Source of the DNA: Clostridia bacterium
GTDB taxonomy: Bacteria; Bacillota; Clostridia; Oscillospirales; CAG-272
DNA length: 12,859 bases
Direction: 5' to 3'
Assembly: GCA_900769475.1 (NCBI GenBank)
Contig: CAAGGQ010000156.1
Coordinates: 1 to 12,859, forward strand
Both the position numbers and the translations under genes were made by a program. Below, one piece after another: positions 1 through 7,247 of this stretch. The first letter of the stretch is position 1. Each line of letters starts with the position of its first letter. Below the pieces are notes generated by a model that was not told where the DNA came from, made no database searches, and worked only from the letters and a program-made list of their open reading frames with translations.

Positions 1-347
1 AAGAGAACATGAAGTCCCTTCTTCATGGCCGCAATGGCGGTGTTAGCGTGCTGACAGTTGTAGGTGGTAATGGAAACCGCATCCAGCTTCAGACTCTCGT
101 CGGCGAGGAAATCCTCGTGGGATTTGTAGTCGGTCTTAACATTGGTAAGCTCATACTTTTCAAAAAAAGCCTTGGCTCTTCCGGGAACCAGATCACAGCC
201 TGCCACGATCTCAATATCGGGCTGGTTGAGGTATGCCTTGATATGCTGATTGGCAATGCCGCCGCATCCGATAAAGCCGATGCGAAGCTTCTTGGAAGCA
301 TCTATTGTTTTTTTCTCTTGATTTTCCATAAAATCATTGAGTCCCAT
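1..347 (-). CDS. Gfo/Idh/MocA family oxidoreductase, N-terminal part (paralogue B, cut by window edge)
   Basis: I translated this by hand from the minus strand. It opens MGLNDFMENQEKKTIDASKK and runs open for about 115 codons to the window edge. The sequence RIGFIGCGGIA (about residues 22-32) is the Rossmann dinucleotide-binding turn of the Gfo/Idh/MocA family, whose members oxidise or reduce sugar and cyclitol hydroxyls with NAD(P). The later TYNCQHANTAI stretch fits the family. The catalytic EKP lysine would lie just beyond the edge, so activity cannot be judged. The start is supported by AAGGAG about 10 bases upstream, which overlaps the stop of the GH28-like gene. About two thirds of the visible residues match the paralogue at 1753-2916, including an identical first 11 residues, so the two arose by duplication. 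It is the fourth visible gene of the sugar cassette, which may continue to the left. The substrate is unknown. Confidence 0.9.
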   Translation of the reverse strand, partial: MGLNDFMENQEKKTIDASKKLRIGFIGCGGIANQHIKAYLNQPDIEIVAGCDLVPGRAKAFFEKYELTNVKTDYKSHEDFLADESLKLDAVSITTYNCQHANTAIAAMKKGLHVL

Positions 348-362
348 ACTATTTTCTCCTTT

Positions 363-1661
363 TTATTCGGCTCGCTCCACACGAAGCGGGCTTGTATTGT
401 TGGTAGTTATCTTACAATCCACTGGGCATTTTACCAGAGGATCAGCAAAATTTTCCAATCTTACGTTGTCAAGAATCAGCTCGGCACAATCCTGCAGCTC
501 GGAAAACACAATGCCCTCACTTCCCTGCCGCGCAATCACGGTGGAGTCCTTGACATGAAGGGTCAGAGGATTTTTCTCCTCAGAGGAAGATGCAAAGCCG
601 ATCACGCTGACATCCTCGAAAAGACAATTTTCAAAGGAAATGTCCGCAAGAGAGCGATTACAGCACCATTTATGACCAAATGGCATCCGAAAGACCCGTT
701 TAATCCCTTGAAAGGAACAGTTGCGAATCACGATATTTCCCGGTGTTCTGCGGATCTTGGCGCGTCTGTCACAGTAGTACAAAAAGGCGCTGAGCGCCTC
801 GGGACGATCGGGATCGGGCTCACTCTTGTTGCCGTCTACCCGATCCTGCGCGGGAAGCTTTCCGCGGAAGCCATAATGTGTGGGCGGATAGGCCTTGCAA
901 TTTTCCACCAGCACATTGGTTCCTCCAAAACGGAGGATGCTGCACGCCGATTCAAAAACACAATTCCGAACCGTCACATCGATATTGTCAAAGCCCGCGA
1001 TACAATCGTCCCCCGTCAGGAAGGTGCAATCCTCCACCAGGACGTCGTCGCAGGTACGCACGTCAAAGCCGTCGTGCCCACCCAGCACAGTGACATTCTT
1101 TACGTGAATGTGTTGGCTGTTCTGAATGGCGTGTCCCCAGTTGCCACCGTCACGAATGGTGTAGCCCTCAAGGGTGATGTTCTCGCAGAACCAACAGTTG
1201 ATAGGGTGTGGGCCGCGGTAGTCCTCTTCCCCCAAAGGATCATAGCAGTTCCTGCCGTTGATCTCGGAGCCTCGCTCGCCAATGATCGCAATATTCTTGG
1301 CGTGAATGGCGCGGATCATGGCATTGTTCCAACGGCTGTATGGAAAAACCGAATCACCGTTGGCGTCATCGTGGGCAGTTTCCACCTTGTAGGTCTTGGC
1401 GTCCGCGGGAAGGGGCTCGATGGAATCCTGCCAAAAGCCCATGTAATCCTCGGGATCACGGCTTCCCTCCAGGATCGCGTTTTCCAAAAGATGGAGGGTT
1501 ACGTTCGAGCGCAACCGAACACCTCCCGTGCGGAAGCATCCCGCAGGAACCGTCACCTCACCGCCGCCGGCTAGGAAGCAAGCGTCGATGGCATCCTGAA
1601 TGGCTTGGGTGCAAAGAGCTCCATCGGTCTTGGCGCCGTATTGCAAAATAGAAACGGTCAT
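363..1661 (-). CDS. GH28-like (polygalacturonase superfamily) right-handed beta-helix protein
   Basis: This 432-residue protein belongs to the pectin lyase-like beta-helix fold, most like glycoside hydrolase family 28, which hydrolyses galacturonans and rhamnogalacturonans by inversion. The N-terminus has the typical YGAKTDGA (8-15), GGGEVTVPAG (32-41) and RSNVTLHL (51-58) motifs, followed by beta-helix repeats of the form 'NITLEGYTI', 'NVTVLGG' and 'DVLVEDCTF'. HDGFD (196-200) aligns with the NTDGxD motif and TGDDCIA (216-222) with GDDCIA, so the three active-site aspartates D197, D218 and D219 are kept. GFRGK (264-268) resembles the GIRIK motif. The usual GHG histidine is not visible; that region reads SACSILRFGG. 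There is no signal peptide, so it probably acts in the cytoplasm on imported oligosaccharides. I chose the ATG at 1661 because GGAGAT sits 8 bases upstream; an in-frame GTG at 1679 is six codons earlier and would bury that site. It lies between two Gfo/Idh/MocA genes. A lyase or other beta-helix activity is possible. Confidence 0.88.
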   Translation of the reverse strand: MTVSILQYGAKTDGALCTQAIQDAIDACFLAGGGEVTVPAGCFRTGGVRLRSNVTLHLLENAILEGSRDPEDYMGFWQDSIEPLPADAKTYKVETAHDDANGDSVFPYSRWNNAMIRAIHAKNIAIIGERGSEINGRNCYDPLGEEDYRGPHPINCWFCENITLEGYTIRDGGNWGHAIQNSQHIHVKNVTVLGGHDGFDVRTCDDVLVEDCTFLTGDDCIAGFDNIDVTVRNCVFESACSILRFGGTNVLVENCKAYPPTHYGFRGKLPAQDRVDGNKSEPDPDRPEALSAFLYYCDRRAKIRRTPGNIVIRNCSFQGIKRVFRMPFGHKWCCNRSLADISFENCLFEDVSVIGFASSSEEKNPLTLHVKDSTVIARQGSEGIVFSELQDCAELILDNVRLENFADPLVKCPVDCKITTNNTSPLRVERAE

Positions 1662-1685
1662 GGCATCTATCTCCTTCACAAATGC

Positions 1686-1715
1686 AAAAGGGTGTTACGC
1701 CGTAGCGCAACACCC
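1686..1715 (-). terminator. Intergenic hairpin with short T tract, between oxidoreductase A and the GH28-like gene
   Basis: On the minus strand GGGTGTTGCG pairs with CGTAACACCC (plus-strand arms 1690-1699 and 1706-1715) as a 10-base-pair stem with one G-U pair and a six-base loop. It is followed by TTTTGC. The T run is only four bases, so termination is probably partial. It may lower expression of the downstream genes or protect the upstream mRNA 3' end. I see no promoter between it and the GH28-like gene. Confidence 0.6.
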
Positions 1716-1752
1716 TGTGCTTTTATTGCGCATCAGAACGCAATCTAATAAA

Positions 1753-2916
1753 TTAGATCTCGGGAATATCGATCTCGATTTCCTTGCCCAGCTGAGCCGA
1801 CTTGTTGATACCGTCGATGATCGCCTGGTTGTAGAGGATCTGAGAAGAAGGAACGGGAGCCTTGCCGCCTTCCTTGATGGCATCCAGGAAGGTACGGATC
1901 TTCAGGTCGAAGAGTCCTTCCTTCATGTTGATGATCGGGATCTCGGTCTCGGTCTGCTGTCCGCAAACCTCCTTGTACAGGATCATGGGACCGCCAACGG
2001 AGCCATTCCAGCAGCCGGTGGAAGGAATACGCAGACCGCCCTTGGTACCAAGGATGATGGTATCGCCGGGGGTATTGATGTTCATAGCCCAAGCAATACG
2101 GAAGTCGAGGATGATACCGCCCTCCAGACGAACGAATGCAGCGGCAAAATCATCTACGCCAAACTTCTCAGCGTACTCGGGGTGACCGGTCTTTACATAG
2201 TTGCAGTAGTTGGGATCGGTACCGAAGAAGTTCGAGGTGTAACCGGTAACGGTCAGAGGCTTCGGATAGCCGATTGCGTTGAGAACCATATCCAGGGAGT
2301 AGCATCCGATATCGCCCAGAGCGCCGATGCCGCCGGTGTCCTTCTCAATGAAGGTGGTTCCGTAAGGAGTGGGAATACCGCGCTGACGTCCGCCGCCGGT
2401 CTGGATGTAGTAGATCTTGCCCAGCTCGCCGGACTCGCAGATCTTCTTGATCATCTTCATGTTGGCGTCCATTCTGGGCTGGAAGCCGATGGACAGGAGC
2501 TTGCCGCTTTCCTTCTCGGCCTTGCAAACAGCAACGGCCTCGTCCAAGGTTACGGTGAAGGGCTTCTCCAGCAGAACGTTGAGGCCATTGTTCAGAGCGT
2601 AGATAGCGGGCTCAGCGTGCTGACGGTTGTAGGTACAAATGGTAACGGCGTCAAGATTCAAGCTCTTGTCGTCGATCATTTCCTTGTGAGAAGCATAGTC
2701 GGTCTTAACGCCCTCTACGCCAAACTTCTCAAAGAAAGCCTTTGCCTTACCGGGAACGATGTCCGCACCCGCAACGATCTCAACATCGGGCTGCTTCAGG
2801 AAGGACTTGATGTGGGACTCGGCAATCCAGCCGGTTCCAATAAAACCGATTCTCAGCTTTTTGCTGGCGTCAACGGTTTTTACTTCTTGGTTTTCCATAA
2901 AATCATTCAATCCCAT
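1753..2916 (-). CDS. Gfo/Idh/MocA family NAD(P)-dependent oxidoreductase (paralogue A)
   Basis: This 387-residue protein has the two-domain layout of the Gfo/Idh/MocA family, which oxidises or reduces sugars, cyclitols and 3-keto-glycosides in the cytoplasm. The Rossmann turn RIGFIGTGWIA is at 22-32. LLEKPF (115-120) holds the conserved catalytic lysine K118. GALGDIGCYSLD (198-209) is the second active-site motif; it has Tyr206 where many members have His, as in glucose-fructose oxidoreductase-type enzymes. The C-terminal half forms the alpha/beta substrate and oligomerisation domain. There is a roughly 20-residue leader before the Rossmann fold, kept in paralogue B. The ATG at 2916 is preceded by GGAGGT at good spacing. 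It starts 24 bases after the isomerase/epimerase stop, so the two are surely co-transcribed. The pairing suggests joint action on one sugar: oxidation at a ring hydroxyl, then isomerisation or elimination. The exact substrate cannot be read from sequence. Confidence 0.93.
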   Translation of the reverse strand: MGLNDFMENQEVKTVDASKKLRIGFIGTGWIAESHIKSFLKQPDVEIVAGADIVPGKAKAFFEKFGVEGVKTDYASHKEMIDDKSLNLDAVTICTYNRQHAEPAIYALNNGLNVLLEKPFTVTLDEAVAVCKAEKESGKLLSIGFQPRMDANMKMIKKICESGELGKIYYIQTGGGRQRGIPTPYGTTFIEKDTGGIGALGDIGCYSLDMVLNAIGYPKPLTVTGYTSNFFGTDPNYCNYVKTGHPEYAEKFGVDDFAAAFVRLEGGIILDFRIAWAMNINTPGDTIILGTKGGLRIPSTGCWNGSVGGPMILYKEVCGQQTETEIPIINMKEGLFDLKIRTFLDAIKEGGKAPVPSSQILYNQAIIDGINKSAQLGKEIEIDIPEI

Positions 2917-2940
2917 GATAATATACCTCCAAAAATAGTT

Positions 2941-3750
2941 TTATTTGTTAATGGTTTTTACGTAATCAATGCTCTTCTTTGCACATTCCAGAGGAGTCAG
3001 ACCCATGGAGGGGCTGTCCTGCTCTACAACGATCCAAAGAGCGCCGGCATCCTTAGAGGCTGCCAGAATGGCGGGGAAATCCTGCTTGCCCGAGCCTACG
3101 GGACGGAACTCGAAGCCCTCGGGACGTACGGGCTTGGTATCAATGCCGATGAGCTCGTACATGTTCTCAGACTTCTCACCCCAGAAATCCTTGAGATGAA
3201 CCACGGGAGCACGTCCGGTGTACTTGCGAACGTATTCAGCGGGAACAACACCGCCTACGTTTGCCCAGCAGGTATCGATCTCGGTCTGCAACAGATCTGC
3301 GGGAACCGTATCGTAGATAATATCAAGGGCGTATTTACCGTTGATGGTAGTATATTCAAAATCGTGATTGTGGTACAACAGGGTCATACCGTTCTCGTTT
3401 GCAGCCTTACCGAATTTGCTAAGGTTGGCAACCATCTCGTCAAAACGAGGTGCACCGGGACGGTAATCCTCGGTCAGATAAGGAACAACGATGTACTTAC
3501 AGCCAAGTGCTGCGTACTCGGCAAACACAGCAGGATTCTCCTCCATATCCTTGTAAGGAACGTGAGCAGAAACTGCTTCCAGACCAATGTCTTTCAGCAT
3601 TTCCTTGAGTTCTTCCACCGTGTGGTTGTGCAAGCCGGCAAACTCAACGCCGTCATAGCCCATTTCTTTGATTTTTTTCAGGGTTCCGTAGAAATTTGCC
3701 TTGCATTCATTTCTTACGGTAAAGAGCTGAAGCGCAACAGGAAAGGACAT
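2941..3750 (-). CDS. Sugar phosphate isomerase/epimerase-like TIM-barrel protein (AP endonuclease 2 / xylose isomerase-like fold)
   Basis: This 269-residue protein has the xylose isomerase-like TIM-barrel fold shared by sugar epimerases, inosose dehydratases and the C- or O-glycoside-cleaving lyases that act on 3-keto sugars. Motifs in order are VALQLFTVRN (5-14), GYDGVEFAGL (31-40, Glu36), SAHVPY (61-66, His63), YHNHDFEY (126-133), EIDTCW (157-162, Asp159), VVHLKDFW (183-190, His185) and VVEQD (241-245, Glu243). These spaced acidic and His residues match the divalent metal site of the family. There is no signal peptide. AAGGAGA lies about 10 bases before the ATG. It is the first gene after the strong promoter at 3803-3831, followed by oxidoreductase A. 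The product name is generic: the family covers several reactions, and its neighbour suggests the substrate may be an oxidised (keto) sugar or glycoside. Confidence 0.92.
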   Translation of the reverse strand: MSFPVALQLFTVRNECKANFYGTLKKIKEMGYDGVEFAGLHNHTVEELKEMLKDIGLEAVSAHVPYKDMEENPAVFAEYAALGCKYIVVPYLTEDYRPGAPRFDEMVANLSKFGKAANENGMTLLYHNHDFEYTTINGKYALDIIYDTVPADLLQTEIDTCWANVGGVVPAEYVRKYTGRAPVVHLKDFWGEKSENMYELIGIDTKPVRPEGFEFRPVGSGKQDFPAILAASKDAGALWIVVEQDSPSMGLTPLECAKKSIDYVKTINK

Positions 3751-3802
3751 TTTTTGGTTCTCCTTTTCTCTTAAAAAGATTGAAGCATATACTCCTATTG
3801 TT

Positions 3803-3831
3803 ATTATAAGACAATTCCTGCTCTATTTCAA
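3803..3831 (-). promoter_or_regulatory. Sigma-A type promoter for the sugar cassette
   Basis: On the minus strand TTGAAA (plus 3826-3831) is separated by exactly 17 bases from TATAAT (plus 3803-3808). Five of six bases of the -35 and all six of the -10 fit the consensus. Transcription should begin near 3796-3798, giving a leader of about 45 bases before the isomerase/epimerase gene. I saw no convincing operator palindrome around it, so any regulator remains unidentified. It separates the mnmE-gatCAB block from the sugar genes. Confidence 0.85.
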
Positions 3832-3866
3832 GACACATTTGGTTGTATCCTAGACAAAAGTTGCTT

Positions 3867-4367
3867 TCAGTAGGAGCGCAAAGATTGTAGAAGTCGGGAA
3901 TCGGCATGGATCTTGATATAAAAATACCCTTCCCCATCCCGAACCTTGAGCAAATAGTAGCCTTGGGAGAACCACTCGCCAATGTAGTGGTAGAACCGCT
4001 GACCGCGGCAGGCCCGCAAGCGCTCCTTGCGGTTGGACGGGGTAATCTCCTCCACCGAAAGGATCTCGGAAACCAAGATTCTGCAAACCGTGGTTCTGCG
4101 ATTGCCGTAGCACTCCACCACGCTAAATTCGGCCCCCTCGGGGGAATCCGAGGGATCACCAACACGATAAACGTAATTGCAAAGGAGGCAACGGCCCACC
4201 ATCAGGATCAACACTACACAGCAGGCAACCGACAAAAATTGCAATCCCCCGGGAAAGAGGACTCCGGGGATCCGGGACGCGGCAAACAGCGCAACCGCCA
4301 GGATCGCTCCAAAAAGCAGAAAGCGCTTTTCTCTCTTTTTTTCGGGACGCGGGGCGTATTCATACAT
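3867..4367 (-). CDS. Hypothetical two-helix membrane protein overlapping gatB
   Basis: This 166-residue protein is not one I recognise. A short basic N-terminus (EKKREKR, 9-15) is followed by two hydrophobic segments at about 16-35 and 42-66, separated by a proline- and glycine-rich turn. A soluble domain of about 100 residues follows, probably cytoplasmic by the positive-inside rule. It has beta-rich stretches such as VCRILVSEILSVEEITP and YYLLKVRDGEGYFYIKI. This two-helix plus small beta domain layout resembles PH-like membrane proteins, but I cannot assign it. The start is supported by GGAGG nine bases upstream inside gatB. The gene overlaps the gatB stop by 8 bases, so it is translationally coupled and last in the mnmE-gatCAB block. 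The open frame with a proper Shine-Dalgarno site makes it a real gene. Its link to tRNA amidation is positional only. Confidence 0.8.
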   Translation of the reverse strand: MYEYAPRPEKKREKRFLLFGAILAVALFAASRIPGVLFPGGLQFLSVACCVVLILMVGRCLLCNYVYRVGDPSDSPEGAEFSVVECYGNRRTTVCRILVSEILSVEEITPSNRKERLRACRGQRFYHYIGEWFSQGYYLLKVRDGEGYFYIKIHADSRLLQSLRSY

Positions 4368-5817
4368 GATCGGCGTCCTCCTTATTTGTTACCTGTGCGG
4401 ACAGAAGCTCCCGTAGCAATCGCTCCGAGGAGATGGGATCGGCACGCCCGGACGTGGCCGCCATAATCCTTCCCTGCAGAGACTGCAGTGCGGCGATCTT
4501 GCCCTTCCAATAATCCTGAACGGCACGGGGATTTTGCTCCAGCACCTGCAGCACGATGGGGCTCAGCTGCTCCTCCGAAGAGATCTGTCCCAGCCCCTCT
4601 CGCTCTACGATCTCCCGTAGCGACGCATCGATGTTCTCCAAGCGCACCAGAAGCTTTTTGGCCGTGGCACGGTTGATCACGCCCTCACTCAAAAGCGAAG
4701 CAAGCTCAGCCAAACGGCAGGGCTGAACGGGGGAAGAAAAGGGCTCCGCAGGACAGCGAGGCAACAGCTCTCCCACCAAGAGGGTGTAAACGATCTTGGG
4801 ATCGCGCGTTTGCGTTGCCGCTTCCTCAAAGAACGCGGCCACCGTAGGCTCCGTTACCAGATATGCGGCCTCCTGTCCGGAAAGACCGTAAGTTTCCCGA
4901 AGCCGCGCGGCATGGGCGGCGGGAAGCTCGGGCAACGTGGAACGAATCGCTTCCACGTCCCGTTGGCGAATGCGAATGGCTGGCAGATTGGGCTCGGGAA
5001 GAAAATGATAGTCCTCGGCACATTCCTTGACCCGCATGAGCACCGTGGTACCGGTTTTCTCGTCAAAACGGCGAGTCTCCATGCGAATGGATTCTCCGCG
5101 CCGCAGAGCCTGGGTCTGCCGTTGGATCTCATAACGAATGGCCTTTTCGGTAAACGAAAAGGAATTGAGATTTTTGATCTCCACGCGGGTTCCAAAGGTG
5201 GCGCTTCCCTTGGGGCGTAGGGAAATATTGATGTCACAGCGCATGGAACCCTCCTGCATTTTGCAGTCCGAAACGCCACATCTCACCAGCACACCGCGCA
5301 ACGCGCGCAGGTAGGCGGCGGCTTCCTCACCGCTTCGCAGATCGGGTTTGGAAACGATCTCGATCAGGGGAACACCGCTACGGTTATAGTCCACCAGGGT
5401 CCGATCGGCGGTGTGAAGCAGCTTTCCCGCATCCTCCTCCACGTGGATTCGCTCGACCCCCACGGAGCAGGTCTTCCCTCCAAGGGAAAATTCCAGGCGT
5501 CCCTCCCGACATATTGGGTGCTTTTCCTGGGAGATCTGATAGGCCTTGGGAAGATCGGGATAAAAATAATGCTTTCGGTCGGCACGGCTGTAGGGAGCCA
5601 CGGTGCATTGCAACGCAAGCCCCGCGCGCACAGCCAGAACGATGGCCTGACGGTTCCACACAGGCATGGCTCCGGGATACCCCATGCAGATGGGACAGCA
5701 TTGAGTATTGGGCGGCGCCCCGAATCGAGTGGAGCAGGAACAAAAGATCTTGGTGGCCGTTTTGAGCTCGGCGTGAACCTCCAAGCCGATCACGGCCTCG
5801 TATTCCATTGGATTCAT
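4360..5817 (-). CDS. gatB: Asp/Glu-tRNA(Asn/Gln) amidotransferase subunit B
   Basis: GatB is the tRNA-binding kinase subunit of GatCAB: it phosphorylates the glutamyl or aspartyl group on mischarged tRNA so that ammonia from GatA can amidate it. The 485-residue length is normal. The start MNPMEYEAVIGLEVHAEL is the classic family N-terminus. CSC (26-28) and CCPIC (40-44) provide the zinc-binding cysteines. YFYPDLPKAYQISQ, VDYNRSGVPLIEIV, MRCDINIS and VEIKNLNSF are hallmark catalytic-cradle motifs. The C-terminal part ending in VLEQNPRAVQDYWKGK is the helical plus GatB/YqeY tail that contacts tRNA. The frame stays open upstream to 5976, but the ATG at 5817 is right: it has AAGGAG upstream, matches the family start, and overlaps the gatA stop by four bases (ATGA). 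Its presence means Gln-tRNA and/or Asn-tRNA is made by the indirect route. Confidence 0.98.
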   Translation of the reverse strand: MNPMEYEAVIGLEVHAELKTATKIFCSCSTRFGAPPNTQCCPICMGYPGAMPVWNRQAIVLAVRAGLALQCTVAPYSRADRKHYFYPDLPKAYQISQEKHPICREGRLEFSLGGKTCSVGVERIHVEEDAGKLLHTADRTLVDYNRSGVPLIEIVSKPDLRSGEEAAAYLRALRGVLVRCGVSDCKMQEGSMRCDINISLRPKGSATFGTRVEIKNLNSFSFTEKAIRYEIQRQTQALRRGESIRMETRRFDEKTGTTVLMRVKECAEDYHFLPEPNLPAIRIRQRDVEAIRSTLPELPAAHAARLRETYGLSGQEAAYLVTEPTVAAFFEEAATQTRDPKIVYTLLVGELLPRCPAEPFSSPVQPCRLAELASLLSEGVINRATAKKLLVRLENIDASLREIVEREGLGQISSEEQLSPIVLQVLEQNPRAVQDYWKGKIAALQSLQGRIMAATSGRADPISSERLLRELLSAQVTNKEDADHV

Positions 5818-7247
5818 AGATTTCTCCTTTCCTCCAACCGCTCCGCAATCTGCAGTAGCTGATACTCGGAGCAGGGTGCCCCCATGAGTTGGATCCCTAC
5901 GGGAAGCCCCTGCCGGTCGGTTCCCATGGGCAGAGAAAGGGCCGGGAGCCCCGCCAGATTGGCGTATACGGCACATAGGTCGGCCTCACGCTTCTGCAAT
6001 GGTGTGAGCTTGCTTCCTCTCCGATAGGCTGCCGTGGGGGCGGTGGGAGTGAGGATCACATCCACCGATTCCAAGGCTTTTAACAGCGCACGGCGGATCT
6101 CCGAGCGGAAGCGCTCGGCTCGCACCAGATAGCGATTTCGATTTTCGTTGGAAAGCAGGCAGGTTCCAAACAGGATGCGCGAAACCACCTCCCTGCCCAA
6201 TCCCTCTCCACGGTTTTGGGAATAGAGCTCTCCCAGGGTAGCAGACAGCGAACCGCTGCTTCCGTAGCGGATCCCATCGTAGCGTGCCAGATTGGAGGAG
6301 GCCTCCACCGCCGAAAGAACGCAATAGGTGGCCAACGCCTGCTGGGGAGACGGCAGACTTACGGTGTGCAGGGTGGCTCCCATAGACACCAATGCATTCG
6401 CGGCAGTCTCGGTAGCGGCCTTAACCGCGGGAGACACGGCATCGCTTTCCAAAAGCTCCTTGACCACCGCCACCCGTAAGGGACGTGCAAAGGGATCCTC
6501 CCGTGTACCCGTAAAGGCAACGGAAGAGCAATCCTTAGGATCCTTCCCTACCAGGGTTGAGAAGACCAGATCACAATCTGCGGCCGTATTAGTCACCAGG
6601 CCAATACAATCCAAGGAGGAGGCAAACTCGATCAGCCCATAGCGGGAAAGCACACCATTGGTAGGCTTGAGCCCCACCACACCGCAAAAGGCCGCCGGCT
6701 GACGAATCGATCCACCCGTGTCCGAGCCCAGGGAAAAGGGCACCTCCCCCGCGGCCACCGCCGCGGCAGAGCCTCCCGAGGAGCCGCCGGGAACATACTC
6801 CCGGTTGTGGGGATTGGCTACCGGCCAAAAGGCAGAATACTCGTTGGCCGATCCCATGGCGAATTCATCCATATTCAGTTTTCCAAGCAACACCGCGCCG
6901 GCCTGCTTCAGGCGTGACACCGCGGTTGCATCATAGGGGGGAACAAAATCCCGTAACATTTTTGAGGCGCAGGTGGTAGTCATTCCTGCGGTGCAAAAAT
7001 TATCCTTGACGGCAAAGGGGATCCCATCCAAGGTGGAAAGGCACTTCCCTTCCCTCCGCCGCCGATCCGAGGCCTCGGCTTGGCGCAGAGCCCCTTCCTC
7101 GTCCACCAGCAAAAACGCACCGATGGCAGGATCCTTCTCCCGAATCCGTACAAGATATTCCTGTGTTAACTCCCGGGAAGAGATCTCCCCGGCGGCCAGA
7201 GCCCGGGCGTGTTCCTCCAGTGTTTTCTTTGTTTTCATCTCACTCAT
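5814..7247 (-). CDS. gatA: Asp/Glu-tRNA(Asn/Gln) amidotransferase subunit A (glutaminase)
   Basis: GatA is the amidase-signature subunit that hydrolyses glutamine and channels ammonia to GatB. The 477-residue length is typical. The Ser-cisSer-Lys triad is visible: Lys81 in GIPFAVKDN (75-83), cis-Ser156 in PGGSSGGSAAAV (153-164) and nucleophile Ser180 in GSDTGGSIRQPA (174-185). LGKLNMDEFAMGS (121-133) and GLKPTNGVLSRYGLI are further family signatures. The start ATG overlaps the gatC stop by four bases (ATGA), with GGAG eight bases upstream inside gatC. A second in-frame Met at residue 4 is a less likely start. The stop overlaps the gatB start by four bases. This tight C-A-B coupling fits equal production of the three subunits of the complex. 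Confidence 0.98.
   Translation of the reverse strand: MSEMKTKKTLEEHARALAAGEISSRELTQEYLVRIREKDPAIGAFLLVDEEGALRQAEASDRRRREGKCLSTLDGIPFAVKDNFCTAGMTTTCASKMLRDFVPPYDATAVSRLKQAGAVLLGKLNMDEFAMGSANEYSAFWPVANPHNREYVPGGSSGGSAAAVAAGEVPFSLGSDTGGSIRQPAAFCGVVGLKPTNGVLSRYGLIEFASSLDCIGLVTNTAADCDLVFSTLVGKDPKDCSSVAFTGTREDPFARPLRVAVVKELLESDAVSPAVKAATETAANALVSMGATLHTVSLPSPQQALATYCVLSAVEASSNLARYDGIRYGSSGSLSATLGELYSQNRGEGLGREVVSRILFGTCLLSNENRNRYLVRAERFRSEIRRALLKALESVDVILTPTAPTAAYRRGSKLTPLQKREADLCAVYANLAGLPALSLPMGTDRQGLPVGIQLMGAPCSEYQLLQIAERLEERRNL

Noticed and set aside
9..1574. A 521-codon open frame on the plus strand.
   Set aside because: It is antisense to the GH28-like gene and oxidoreductase B, with no convincing start signal or known motif.
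1600..3774. A 724-codon open frame on the plus strand.
   Set aside because: It lies entirely opposite the GH28-like start, oxidoreductase A and the TIM-barrel gene, which have clear family motifs and ribosome binding sites. The frame stays open because of codon bias on the minus strand, and its translation has no recognisable domains.
5818..5976. Longer start for gatB giving 538 residues.
   Set aside because: It would overlap gatA by over 150 bases, while the ATG at 5817 matches the conserved GatB N-terminus and has AAGGAG upstream.
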